From: Bradyrhizobium huanghuaihaiense
Lineage (GTDB): Bacteria > Pseudomonadota > Alphaproteobacteria > Rhizobiales > Xanthobacteraceae
DNA: 46,896 nucleotides
Assembly (NCBI RefSeq): GCF_007830635.1
Contig: NZ_VLLA01000041.1
Coordinates: 1 to 46,896, forward strand
Reading direction: 5' to 3'
Shown here: piece by piece, positions 36,596 through 44,107 of the stretch
How the letters are laid out: each line of letters starts with the position of its first letter
Numbering within the stretch: the stretch's first letter is position 1
The notes under the pieces: model-generated
The model's input: only the letters and a program-made list of their open reading frames with translations
Told to the model about the DNA's origin: nothing
The model's database searches: none
Translations under genes and position numbers: made by a program

Positions 36596-36614
36596 CATTT
36601 GCTTGCGCTGCTTC
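36596..36614. repeat. 19-bp direct repeat, copy 2 upstream of LysR
   Basis: Exact second copy of the repeat at 36506-36524. The flanks differ, although GGCAAG precedes both within about 20-50 bases. Confidence 0.8.
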
Positions 36615-36806
36615 AACCCGCCAATTCGGCCTCGAAAGGGCCATCAAAAGACATCCGCCCTCCGGGCCGGTTAAGACCCTGCCGCCATTTGCTCGGTACC
36701 TAGGCTCGCTGGAGGCACGAGAAGCGCAAGCTCTTCTAACTTCATGTTTCGGGTAAACTGCTATGATTCCAAATGACAGTGAACCAATCGCCAACCCAAC
36801 CCGATC

Positions 36807-36971
36807 ATGAAAAAGCCTCCCGAACGACCCGAGAAGCAGTCTTTTCGATTGAAATGGGTAGAACGGGGAAAATCCGTTTTTGTGACCGAGCGTGTGATCC
36901 TACACGAGGTAATTTTGCGACAGGGCAACAGAAACCGACTGAGCTTCAGGTCAGCTTGGTTGTCCGCCTAA
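36807..36971 (+). CDS. Possible 54-residue basic protein
   Basis: ATG at 36807 to TAA at 36969-36971: begins KKPPERPEKQSFRLKWVER, then GKSVFVTERVILHEVILRQ and a basic end. Very basic, no cysteine, no membrane segment. No ribosome site is obvious. I do not recognise a family. It fills part of an otherwise empty interval; the remaining sequence up to 37327 shows nothing I can support. Confidence 0.25.
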   Translation: MKKPPERPEKQSFRLKWVERGKSVFVTERVILHEVILRQGNRNRLSFRSAWLSA

Positions 36972-37327
36972 ATGCTGTCCGCCAACGGCGCGCAACTGAG
37001 GATCGAAGTCGACAGGTTTTTGACGACAGTTCAGGCGGCCTGAGCGAACTAGAAGTATAACTGAATCATCGGGATGAAAGCCTCCCACCTATCCAAGTTA
37101 AGGCCTAGCTGCCCGCCTTGCCTTTCTTCTAATCCGCAATTCCTTTTCTGCTACCGATTTTCGGGGTAACTCAATCTTACCCAACTTCAGCGTGAAAGGG
37201 CGCTTGAGACCAAAAAATGGCGATTAGCCTTTCAGTACTACGGCCCCTGGAAGAGGAGGGGCGCGCGGATTACGGGTCGAAGAGCCCAGGAGGGATTAAT
37301 GCCAAGGACGCACGCCGTTTTTCGCGG

Positions 37328-37546
37328 CTATTCGATGAATCTTGCCCGAAACGCTCTCATCTGCTCCACCCTTCTGGCGCGAACGGTTGGATACAGCGAC
37401 TGGGGCGGTGTCATCCCCGCTAGGGATTGTCCCGGAAGCATGACGCTGGCAGCAATTACAAGCGCGCCAGAACCATAGACGAGATAGTTGTTGGAGGAGT
37501 TTGAACTGAGCGTGGTCGTGCCTGAAGAAACAAGATTGGTTGTCAC
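37328..37546 (-). CDS. Possible short secreted or membrane protein
   Basis: GTG at 37546 has GGAG six bases upstream. The first 45 residues are rich in Thr, Ser and Asn (VTTNLVSSGTTTLSSNSSNN), followed by a hydrophobic stretch (YGSGALVIAASVMLPGQSLAG). Then the frame becomes Arg-rich, as if the native end was lost. Could be the start of a larger surface protein or chance. Not recognised. Confidence 0.3.
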   Translation of the reverse strand: MTTNLVSSGTTTLSSNSSNNYLVYGSGALVIAASVMLPGQSLAGMTPPQSLYPTVRARRVEQMRAFRARFIE

Positions 37547-37587
37547 GGCTTGCTCCAAATAGATTACGGAAACTTGGACGAGCTTAA

Positions 37588-39141
37588 TTAGTCAAATTCG
37601 GTATCGGTCCTCGCCTGCCGGATCGGCCCAGCAAGGCCACCTTGGATCCTCTGATTGTATTCCCCAACCGCGGCATGCGTGCGCAGCACGCTGTTCACCA
37701 TCTCGAACATGTCGTGCATGCGCTGCTCGGAGACCGGGCTCTCGACCACGACGACGAGCTCGGGCTTGTTCGAGGACGCGCGCACCAGGCCCCAGCTGCC
37801 GTCCTCGACCGTGACGCGTCCGCCGTTGACGGTGACGAGATCGCGGATCGCCTGGCCGCCGATCCTGGCGCCCTTGGCCTGCAAGCCTTCAAAATGCTTC
37901 ACCACCTGGTCGATGACGCCGTACTTGGTCTCGTCGGCGCAATGCGGCGACATGGTCGGCGACGACCAGGTTTTCGGCAGCGCGTTCTTCAAATCGGCCA
38001 TCGACTTGCCCGGCGCGCGGTCGAGCATGTCGCAGATCGCGAGCGCCGACACCAGGCCGTCGTCATAGCCGCGCCCATACGGCTTGTTGAAGAAGAAGTG
38101 GCCGGACTTCTCGAAGCCCGCGAGCGCACCCGTCTCGTGGGTGCGGCGCTTCATGTAGGAATGGCCGGTCTTCCAATAAGCGACCTTGGCGCCCTGCTTC
38201 TGCAGCACGGGATCGGTGACGAACAGGCCGGTCGACTTCACGTCGACGATGAACTGCGCGTCCTTGTGGATCGCCGACATGTCGCGGGCGAGCATCACGC
38301 CGACCTTGTCGGCGAAGATTTCCTCGCCGGTGTTGTCGACGACGCCGCAGCGATCGCCGTCACCGTCGAAGCCGAGACCGACATCGGCCTTGTGATGCAG
38401 CACCGCATCGCGGATCGCGTGCAGCATCTCCATGTCTTCCGGATTCGGATTGTATTTCGGGAAGGTGTGGTCGAGCTCGGTGTCGAGCGGGATCACCTCG
38501 CAGCCGATCGCCTCCAGCACCTGCGGCGCGAACGCGCCGGCCGTGCCATTGCCGCGGGCCGCGACGACCTTGAGCTTGCGGGTCAGCTTCGGACGGCTGG
38601 TGAGGTCGGCGATGTAGCGCGCCGGATAGTTCTCGTGGAACTGGTAGGAGCCGCCGGCCTTGTTCTTGAATTCGGCGTTGAGCACGATTTCCTTCAGCCG
38701 CGTCATCTCGTCGGGGACGAAGGTCAGCGGGCGGTTGGCGCCCATCTTCACGCCGGTCCAGCCATTGTCGTTGTGCGAGGCCGTGACCATGGCGCAGCAG
38801 GGCACGTCGAGGTCGAACTGCGCGAAATAGGCCATCGGCGTCACCGCGAGCCCGATGTCGTGCACCTTGCAGCCCGCAGCCATCAGGCCGGAAATCAGCG
38901 CATATTTGATCGAGGCCGAATAGCCGCGGAAATCATGGCCGGTGACGATCTCCTGCTTGACGCCGAGCTCCGCAATCAGCGCGCCCAGCCCCATGCCGAG
39001 CGCCTGGATCCCCATCAGGTTGATTTCCTTCTGGAACAACCAGCGCGCGTCGTATTCGCGAAAACCCGTGGCCTTCACCATCGGCTCGGATTCGAAGGCA
39101 TAGGTGTTGGGCAACAAGACGGATTTCGGCTTGGGGAACAT
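37588..39141 (-). CDS. Phosphomannomutase/phosphoglucomutase
   Basis: A 517-residue alpha-D-phosphohexomutase that interconverts the 1- and 6-phosphates of mannose or glucose for surface polysaccharide. The phosphoserine loop is VTASHNDNGWTG with Ser122. The Mg-binding loop is GFDGDGDRCG (258-267). The sugar-binding GFEKSGHFFFN and the phosphate-binding RASSNKPELVVVVESP are present. Start ATG 39141 rather than the shadow extension to 39216. All catalytic parts are intact and codon use is strongly GC at position 3, like a core gene, so it may be the chromosomal flank of the accessory region or a stable insertion. Confidence 0.93.
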   Translation of the reverse strand: MFPKPKSVLLPNTYAFESEPMVKATGFREYDARWLFQKEINLMGIQALGMGLGALIAELGVKQEIVTGHDFRGYSASIKYALISGLMAAGCKVHDIGLAVTPMAYFAQFDLDVPCCAMVTASHNDNGWTGVKMGANRPLTFVPDEMTRLKEIVLNAEFKNKAGGSYQFHENYPARYIADLTSRPKLTRKLKVVAARGNGTAGAFAPQVLEAIGCEVIPLDTELDHTFPKYNPNPEDMEMLHAIRDAVLHHKADVGLGFDGDGDRCGVVDNTGEEIFADKVGVMLARDMSAIHKDAQFIVDVKSTGLFVTDPVLQKQGAKVAYWKTGHSYMKRRTHETGALAGFEKSGHFFFNKPYGRGYDDGLVSALAICDMLDRAPGKSMADLKNALPKTWSSPTMSPHCADETKYGVIDQVVKHFEGLQAKGARIGGQAIRDLVTVNGGRVTVEDGSWGLVRASSNKPELVVVVESPVSEQRMHDMFEMVNSVLRTHAAVGEYNQRIQGGLAGPIRQARTDTEFD

Positions 39142-39337
39142 TGAGACAATCTCAGAAATGCGAGGAATTGACCGCCGCCATAGCGAATGCCCAGGCCGAG
39201 GTATCGCGGGCATCACACAATGGACAAGGTAGGCTTGTTGGCTAAGTCTTGGTCAGCTTTCCGTCATCGAAAACCAGGAAACGTTGACCTGCACAGCGAG
39301 AAGAATGCAGCCGGCCGGCCAGTTTGGATGGGCGGGG

Positions 39338-40000
39338 TTATAGAAGCCGGGACAATAGCGAGACTAGCTCAGCTTGCCGCCTGGTCCCGGTTCGCAAAAA
39401 GACAGCTTTCAGATGGTTTCGCGCTGTCCCCGACGAAATGTTCATATAAAATGCAATTTCTTCCAGCGACTTTCCCTCCACCAGCAGCGATGCGAGACGA
39501 GCCTGCGCGGGAGTCAATCCAAAGATCTCCATGACAGAGCTCTGCGAGACGCGAGGTATTTCATTCAGATCAGTCAGGATCAGAAGGGCGCCCATGTCCG
39601 GGAGGAGGGGATCGCCTGCACTTTCCCAGTCCTGAACGATGGCATCAATGACAATCGGCCGGCGCTGACTCCGGGTGACAACTGTTTGCAAGGTGCTACG
39701 GCCCGGTTTGCCAGACAAAAAGCGGACCTGAGTGATCAGTCGGTCCAGCCTCAGTCGTGACTGAGCATCCGCTGCAAACAGACGCCGTCCCTTCACCGAT
39801 AGATCGTCATCGAAAAGCTTCGACGCGTTGTCGTTGACAGCCGCCACGAAGCCATTCTGATCGATCAAAATCGCAGGCCGGCCCAATAGATCAAGCGTAC
39901 CAATCATACTGGGCCGTTCCCCACGAGCGATGCGCAATTCACTCGGGCAAAACAAAGCTCCTTTCGGACCTGCCCCCGTTCTCTCGTCACCCTCAAGCAT
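39338..40000 (-). CDS. LuxR-type HTH regulator with PAS-like domain
   Basis: A 220-residue protein starting at ATG 40000. Residues about 35-150 look like a PAS-type sensor (RPAILIDQNGFVAAVNDNASKLF, then GRRLFAADAQSR). The C-terminus has the LuxR HTH: FGLTPAQARLASLLVEGKSLEEIAFYMNISSGTARNHLKAVF, followed by TRRQAELVSLLSRL. Relatives with this layout often have about 350-390 residues, so the N-terminal region may be shortened here. It lies upstream of the mutase on the same strand with about 200 bases between. Target unknown. Confidence 0.82.
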   Translation of the reverse strand: MLEGDERTGAGPKGALFCPSELRIARGERPSMIGTLDLLGRPAILIDQNGFVAAVNDNASKLFDDDLSVKGRRLFAADAQSRLRLDRLITQVRFLSGKPGRSTLQTVVTRSQRRPIVIDAIVQDWESAGDPLLPDMGALLILTDLNEIPRVSQSSVMEIFGLTPAQARLASLLVEGKSLEEIAFYMNISSGTARNHLKAVFLRTGTRRQAELVSLLSRLL

Positions 40001-40266
40001 AGCAACAGTTCAAAAAATGGTTCGCATAACTAATGCTGAAAACGCCATCGTCCCATGTCTCAACTTATAGCTGCGTGCGTCAAAGTGGACAGTCCCATTT
40101 GAGATATGTTTCGCACTAATTTCTAGAGTTTCAGACTGAGTCCGTAGGCTACGGACCTTTCGGGCGCGCGATGAATAAGCGCTCGCTGCGTTTGCCCGTT
40201 CGAATTCAGCGCTTCTTCGCCGGCATTCGAGCTGCGCGATCGATGCAAAAGTGAAAATCTAACTAG

Positions 40267-40692
40267 TCATAGGAAGAAGCCGCTGATCTTCGCAGTCCTG
40301 CCTGCACAAATCCGGCGAACTTTCCCATTTTTGTGCTGAATTTGATCACGGCAGGCTCTCTTGAACGCGCCTCCTGATTTTGCCTCGCGCCGCGAACCCT
40401 CTAACGCAGAGCGGGCTTCACCCTGAGTGGCTCCGGGCTCTGGTACGCCACTGCTTTCGATCTCCCTAGGAGGCGTAGATGCCTTTGGGAACTTGAAAAC
40501 CAAGGGAAAAATAGCCGAGACTAGCGCGTCGAGAGCACATCGCTCCTCGGACAGACGTCTTTCGACATACTGGCGGTCAAGCCCCGCGACCTCTGTTTCA
40601 AGCAAACGGCGATAGCGGTGGATGCGGTTACGGTGGGTTCGCATGGCGGCGAGCGTTTCGCTGATCATCGGCAGAATCTCATTCGAAATCAA
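40267..40692 (-). CDS. Hypothetical helical protein
   Basis: 141 codons from TTG 40692, which has a GGAGAGGAT site four bases upstream; an ATG at 40668 is the alternative. The first 70 residues are helical (ISETLAAMRTHRNRIHRYRRLLETEVAGLDRQYVERRLSEERCALDALVS), the rest is polar and Pro/Glu rich. No signal peptide or known motif. It may be a real small gene with a degenerate end. Function unknown. Confidence 0.45.
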   Translation of the reverse strand: MISNEILPMISETLAAMRTHRNRIHRYRRLLETEVAGLDRQYVERRLSEERCALDALVSAIFPLVFKFPKASTPPREIESSGVPEPGATQGEARSALEGSRREAKSGGAFKRACRDQIQHKNGKVRRICAGRTAKISGFFL

Positions 40693-40817
40693 ATCCTCTC
40701 CTCCTTAACCGCGTGCCTGCGGTGGAGCATAGCTGACTCCGCGGAGCGCTGTGATTTGATGTCCTTTCTCTAGGGACAGCCCTGAAGGGTCAATTGGGTT
40801 CGTAACGCGCCGCTTCT

Positions 40818-40830
40818 GTACGTAACGTAC
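40818..40830. promoter_or_regulatory. Short perfect palindrome, possible operator
   Basis: GTACGT-A-ACGTAC, six bases each side of a central A. It lies in the non-coding space before the terminase remnant and 126 bases from the start of the hypothetical gene at 40692 on the other strand. A palindrome of this length can occur by chance; function is a guess. Confidence 0.25.
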
Positions 40831-40914
40831 AATGAATCCAGCGGGCGCCGTCCGGACAGTGAATATGGCAAGCCAGATGTTGCGCCCTGTTCTGCCGAAA
40901 GCAAGACATTCTGA

Positions 40915-41526
40915 GGGGCGCGCAAAGCCCGATCGCTAGCTGAGAGCTGTTCGTTTGCCCGAGGCACTCACGGGCCCTGCTCGTCATCGTCGCCGCTAGC
41001 CGATGAAGCTGAAGCCGACCTTGCTGACCTGTACGACGAGCGCGGCGACCTCAAGCCCATAGACGCTTGGCCGGAAATTTGGCGGCAAGGCCTCGTTGCC
41101 GGTGTCGAGATCGACGCGCTATACGAAGGGGCGGGCGAGGAGCGTAGGCAAGTCGGTCACGTCAAGAAGATCAGGTTGAGTGATCGACTGCGCCGCCTGG
41201 AGCTGATCGGCAAGCATGTTCGCGTCAATGCGTTCCAGGAGCGGGTTGAGTTTAGCCTGTTGGAAGGACTGGGAGAGCGCATCGATCGCGCCAAGGCTCG
41301 CGCAGCATCTCTTCCAGCGCTTCCGGCTCCGCCGATCGTGAAGGTCGCGTCTGCTCCTCTCCCTTCGCGTGTAGAGCAGCCAGCGCCAGCCGCACCACCT
41401 GCGCCGCCGTCACCACCACCGCCGCTGCCGAAGCCGGCTTACAAGCCGATCATGCCCGCGCCTGAACCCGCAGCACCGTGGCCGTCGTTCGGCGGCTTCG
41501 CTGCGACCGACTACGATCCCACCTAG
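40915..41526 (+). pseudogene. Phage terminase small-subunit-like remnant
   Basis: The frame is open from 40915 to the stop at 41526. From about 41005 it reads ADEAEADLADLYDERGDLKPIDAWPEIW in homologous style, then RQGLVAGVEIDALYEGAGEERRQ, VGHVKKIRLSDRLRRLELIGKHVRVNAFQ, matching phage terminase small subunits (TerS), which recognise packaging DNA. The end is Pro/Ala rich. There is no ATG, GTG or TTG before 41176 (TTG), and the N-terminal HTH of TerS is missing, so the 5' part is gone. No large subunit, portal or capsid gene follows, so this is a prophage or gene-transfer-agent remnant. Confidence 0.6.
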
Positions 41527-41547
41527 CAAAAAACGAAATGCTCCATC

Positions 41548-41682
41548 ATGGCAACAATCGCTGCCAACATCGCCACCATCCAAGCCCAAGCCGCCGTTCT
41601 CGACACGCTAATTGGGCAATTTGCCGCCGCCAAAGCGTTGATCGACGCGGCCGAACTCGACATTCGCAGTCAGCAAGCCTAA
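41548..41682 (+). CDS. Small Ala-rich protein (44 aa)
   Basis: ATG 41548 to TAA 41680-41682. MATIAANIATIQAQAAVLDT then LIGQFAAAKALIDAAELDIRSQQA: one long amphipathic helix, Ala and Ile rich. It follows the terminase remnant and precedes the next small gene by 2 bases. A cluster gene of unknown role; no motif. Confidence 0.5.
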   Translation: MATIAANIATIQAQAAVLDTLIGQFAAAKALIDAAELDIRSQQA

Positions 41683-41684
41683 GC

Positions 41685-41807
41685 GTGGACTTGCACAGGT
41701 TTCGCTGCGCTGTCTGCAATCACGCACTTACGACATTCGCAGCGCATGAAGATTCCATGCATTCCAATGGCCGGTGGCTTCAAGGCGATTTGCGCCCACC
41801 GAAGTAA
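41685..41807 (+). CDS. Small zinc-knuckle protein (40 aa)
   Basis: GTG 41685 to TAA 41805-41807, right after the preceding small gene. DLHRFRCAVCNHALTTFAAHED with CxxC and a later His, then GRWLQGDLRPPK. Families of this shape (short, Cys-x-x-Cys, WLQGDL near the end) are frequent in Bradyrhizobium genomes. The CxxC with nearby His could bind zinc. No further function is known. Confidence 0.5.
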   Translation: MDLHRFRCAVCNHALTTFAAHEDSMHSNGRWLQGDLRPPK

Positions 41808-41973
41808 GCCGCGCTGCAAGTCGTGACCGAAGGCGAGACGCCGCGGCTGCCGGAAGGTTTCAGGGTCGAGCTCGACAAGGACGGTTGGCGGCACTGATTC
41901 GCGCGAAGCGCCGATGGCCTCAATGCATCTGCCGCTCTGACTGATCTTCACTAATCCGCCAGCCGCGTAGGGC

Positions 41974-42204
41974 ATGACCATGTCCGATGACTGGACCAAA
42001 CGAGCGACGAACATCCTTCGAGAACTTCATGCTGCCGAGACGGAGCTAATCGGCAGGGGGGCTATCCTGACCGACGGTAAGGCGGGGACGGTTGATCACG
42101 TCTTCCTTGACGAGGTGCACGGGCTCCGGATCTCGATCGGTGGCCACGACGGCAAGTGGCCGATTTCGACTCTGAAGCTTCTAGACTCCGGTTTCGCCAG
42201 ATAG
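41974..42204 (+). CDS. Small hypothetical protein (76 aa)
   Basis: ATG 41974 (a second ATG lies at 41980). DDWTKRATNILRELHAAETELI is a helix, followed by a beta-rich part (GAILTDGKAGTVDHVFLDEVHGLRISI) and a short end. The beta pattern fits a small SH3-like or OB-like fold, but this is a guess. Its neighbours on the same strand are all short phage-like genes. Confidence 0.5.
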   Translation: MTMSDDWTKRATNILRELHAAETELIGRGAILTDGKAGTVDHVFLDEVHGLRISIGGHDGKWPISTLKLLDSGFAR

Positions 42205-42228
42205 CGCAGGCGGTGTCAGCCCGTGGCA

Positions 42229-42389
42229 ATGACCGATCAAGGCTGGGGCGCCCGTTCGAGGATGATCCGATCGAGGTAGACGGGCGCAAGCTGGGGGGTG
42301 GCATCATGTGGGCCTTGCACCTCGGAGGGCCGACACCAGATGGCGGGCCACTGCGCAAGAAGGGCAAACCGTGCAGGGTGATCCGATGA
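42229..42389 (+). pseudogene. Small gene, frameshifted (GW-FED family)
   Basis: ATG 42229: TDQGWGAR, then one base is missing, and the next frame reads RPFEDDPIEVDGRKLGGGIM to KKGKPCRVIR at 42389. It resembles the gene at 43616 (TERGWGRRFEDPITIGDR), sharing G-W-G-x-R-F-E-D-x-P-I. It ends by overlapping the next gene (ATGA). Its normal second half is replaced by unrelated sequence. A one-base deletion near 42250 explains the two frames. Confidence 0.5.
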
Positions 42390-42481
42390 GCCAAATAAAC
42401 CAGACCGGCCGTAGGATTATCTACGTCATGATGGTGGTCGTGGTGCTGGTGGTCATCTGGCAGATTCTCACGCCGCTTTGA
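42386..42481 (+). CDS. 31-residue single-helix membrane peptide
   Basis: ATG 42386 overlaps the stop of the preceding frame by four bases (ATGA). SQINQTGRRIIYVMMVVV, then VLVVIWQILTPL: a short polar start with two Arg (positive-inside) and one hydrophobic helix of about 20 residues. Stop TGA 42479-42481. The inverted repeat at 42506-42544 follows. Could be a holin-like or stress peptide; not known. Confidence 0.55.
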   Translation: MSQINQTGRRIIYVMMVVVVLVVIWQILTPL

Positions 42482-42505
42482 GAAGGCCCGCCAGATAGCT
42501 TGTCC

Positions 42506-42544
42506 GCCCGGTCACCGTCCGCGGTGATCACTCGGTGACCGGGC
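42506..42544. terminator. 12-bp inverted repeat with alternative pairing
   Basis: GCCCGGTCACCG at 42506-42517 pairs perfectly with CGGTGACCGGGC at 42533-42544. The loop contains a second CGGTG (42521-42525), so CACCG can pair with either copy. It lies 25 bases after the 31-residue gene. There is no T run on the plus strand, so it may be an RNA switch or a bidirectional stabilising stem rather than a plain terminator. Confidence 0.5.
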
Positions 42545-42618
42545 GCCCAGCGCGGTGCGCGGCAGCGAGGCGGAGCCTGGCCGAGTAAGCCAGTCACAGT
42601 TTACCTGGAGTGGCAGCC

Positions 42619-42765
42619 ATGATGCAGAACGTTGTAGCCGGATGCGTCGCAGTGGCTTTGATTATCCTGGCCTTGATTGGCTTCGCCCAAACGCACCGTG
42701 AATGTTGGCACGGGCACGTGCTCCTAACCCATGAGCCCTGCGGATCCGTCAGCCCTTCAATATAG
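42619..42765 (+). CDS. 48-residue membrane peptide
   Basis: ATG 42619 (a second ATG at 42622), with GGAG in the preceding 15 bases. QNVVAGCVAVALIILALIGF is a membrane helix, followed by a soluble part with AQTHRECWHGHVLLTHEPCG: two Cys and four His, so possibly metal binding or disulphide in the periplasm. Stop TAG 42763-42765. Unknown family; small phage-region gene. Confidence 0.5.
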   Translation: MMQNVVAGCVAVALIILALIGFAQTHRECWHGHVLLTHEPCGSVSPSI

Positions 42766-42966
42766 GAACAACCATTTTCCGCTGATCTGGGCGCGGGACC
42801 GAAGCCCCGCGCTCTCGTCGTTCACCGCCTCGGCCGGCGGGCGCAAAACCGCTGTCGATCGCAGTGAGCGCTTTTCCACACCCACGACGCGCAGTAGCTC
42901 GCGCGCGGTCCGAGCCACCAGTAATCGATAATTTGACTGTCGCCCGCGCAGCGGTTGGATCTCGGC

Positions 42967-43248
42967 ATGCCTCACCCTGCCCGCCGCCACACGCCCACGC
43001 ACGCCGAGGGTCGGCCAATCAAGATCACCTTTGGCGAGATGCGCGAGATGGGCTTGCGCGGCGTCCTCATGTATTGCCCCTGCGGCCGTCACGTTGCGCT
43101 CGGCACCGATCGCTGGCCCGACGATGTTCGGCTGTCAGATGTCGAGCCGCGCTTCGTCTGCACCGCCTGCGCCGGGCGCGGCGCAGACGTACGACCGGAT
43201 TTCAACTGGAACGCAAAAGGGCCGATCGGCGACATGGGCTATCGGTAG
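42967..43248 (+). CDS. Zinc-finger hypothetical protein (93 aa)
   Basis: ATG 42967. RPIKITFGEMREMGLRGVLMYCPCGRH, then ALGTDRWPDDVRLSDVEPRFVCTACAGRGADVRPDFNW. CPC and CTAC supply two Cys pairs for one zinc site. I associate this wording (ITFGEMRE, WPDDVRLSD, GKRGADVRPDFNW) with a family repeated many times in Bradyrhizobium genomes. Role unknown; length is normal for the family. Intact. Confidence 0.7.
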   Translation: MPHPARRHTPTHAEGRPIKITFGEMREMGLRGVLMYCPCGRHVALGTDRWPDDVRLSDVEPRFVCTACAGRGADVRPDFNWNAKGPIGDMGYR

Positions 43249-43258
43249 CCACCTTAAA

Positions 43259-43306
43259 AACGGCCCCGGCCATGGGGGCTTTTGAAGTGTGGAGGCCGGG
43301 GCCGTT
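43259..43306. terminator. Perfect 13-bp inverted repeat
   Basis: AACGGCCCCGGCC at 43259-43271 and GGCCGGGGCCGTT at 43294-43306 are perfect complements, 22 bases apart. A run of A precedes it, so it could terminate transcripts coming from the right on the minus strand (T5 after the stem). It lies 10 bases after the zinc-finger gene on the plus strand and could also protect its 3' end. Confidence 0.6.
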
Positions 43307-43429
43307 GGAGGTGACCTTGGCGGTAATGGGGTCGCCAGGTGGTGACGAGCATAGGAAAAACCGGCAATCAGTTCTGTCCACTTGTGCCCAAAGCGGTATA
43401 GTTCCTCATCGGGAACGGAACCGGTCGCA

Positions 43430-43619
43430 ATGAAGGACATGCAGGCTCAGTTAGAAAAGCTCCGCACGGATGCTGCCGAGTGCGCCTTGATCCGCGATCT
43501 TGCTACTGAACCCAAGAAGCGAGATGTTCACAAGGCTGGCCGAGCATCTGACAGTTCTGGCCGACGAGGTTGAACGCGCCATTGCTGCCGCGAGACCTGA
43601 GCTGAAGCGGAAGGAATGA
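43430..43619 (+). pseudogene. Small gene, frameshifted (helical family)
   Basis: ATG 43430: KDMQAQLEKLRTDAAECALIRDLATEPKKR, then the frame breaks near 43517-43522. The +1 frame continues MFTRLAEHLTVLADEVERAI to a TGA at 43617-43619. Reading AAGAAGC-GAGATG against an expected AAG-AAG-CGN-GAG-ATG means two bases are lost. The pattern (EKLRxDAAECxLIxDLA then LAEHLxVLAxxVE) resembles a family often found in Bradyrhizobium. The stop overlaps the next gene by four bases (ATGA), so the two were coupled. Confidence 0.6.
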
Positions 43620-43890
43620 CGGAACGAGGCTGGGGTCGGCGTTTCGAGGATCCGATCACGATCGGCGATCGCATACTGGTGACGCAGCTCGACGCCGGCG
43701 AGTACATCGCCGCGTCGCCGAAGAAAGAGCACGCCGCATCGGAATGGCAAGCCGCGATGAAGGTGGAGGCCCGAGTATGTTTGCCAGCATCGGGGTCATG
43801 CGGGCATTGAACCGCCACCACGTCCCGGAGTTTAACCCGAAGGGCAAAGAGCCTCACTGGGGCCGGCGCAAGCTGAAGAGGGACCAATAA
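43616..43890 (+). pseudogene. Small gene, frameshifted (GWGRRFED family)
   Basis: ATG 43616: TERGWGRRFEDPITIGDRILVT, QLDAGEYIAASPKKEHAASEWQAAM, then the frame is lost between about 43757 and 43777. One base shifted, it reads MFASIGVMRALNRHHVPEF and NPKGKEPHWGRRKLKRDQ to TAA 43888-43890. Members of this Bradyrhizobium-rich family have just such an order: a GWGRRFDDP start, a SAPEWQAA middle and a GVMRALNRH end. One-base deletion; partner of the copy at 42229. Convergent with the zinc-ribbon gene. Confidence 0.65.
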
Positions 43891-43913
43891 GGCGCCGCCA
43901 ACTGAGGCGGCCT
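43889..43913. terminator. Hairpin between convergent genes
   Basis: AAGGCGCCGCC-AACTGA-GGCGGCCTTA: CCGCC pairs with GGCGG and AAGG with CCTT with a small bulge. It covers the 22 bases between two converging stops (43890 and 43913) and could end both transcripts. Confidence 0.5.
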
Positions 43914-44107
43914 TACTCTCTCACAGGATGCAAGTCGGACGGCTGTACGGCGAGCCGATAAGCAATCTCCCGGGAGCCGTCGAAGACCTCTAGGACGCGC
44001 TCACAGATCAGGCACTTGTAGTGCCCGGCGTTGCCCTTGCGGGATTCAAGTTCGATCCGGCGAGATCCCGCCGAACAATCAGGGCACGTCACGTCGCCTT
44101 TCTTCAT
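43913..44107 (-). CDS. Zinc-ribbon hypothetical protein (64 aa)
   Basis: ATG 44107: KKGDVTCPDCSAGSRRIELESR, then YKCLICERVLEVFDGSREIAYRLAVQPSDL. Two CxxC knuckles about 30 residues apart form a zinc ribbon, and the end is a short beta pattern. I link it with a family common in Bradyrhizobium. The upstream extension to 44245 is not supported. Intact; minus strand, with the terminator hairpin after it. Confidence 0.7.
   Translation of the reverse strand: MKKGDVTCPDCSAGSRRIELESRKGNAGHYKCLICERVLEVFDGSREIAYRLAVQPSDLHPVRE

Noticed and set aside
36950..36985. A tts-box-like sequence (GTCAGCTTGGTTGTC)
   Set aside because: Only the first half resembles the TtsI consensus; the TCG-AAAGCT half is absent, and no type III secretion gene follows.
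37642..39144. A 500-codon open frame opposite the phosphomannomutase gene
   Set aside because: It is a shadow of the GC-rich mutase gene: its composition is Arg/Asp/His/Val rich with no motif, and the mutase frame carries all catalytic motifs.
41176..41526. TTG at 41176 as the start of a complete gene
   Set aside because: The TerS-like similarity continues upstream in the same frame to about 41005, so this start would cut the conserved part.
41679..42014. 111-codon minus-strand frame
   Set aside because: The plus strand holds a better short gene with CxxC at 41685-41807; the minus frame has no family pattern.
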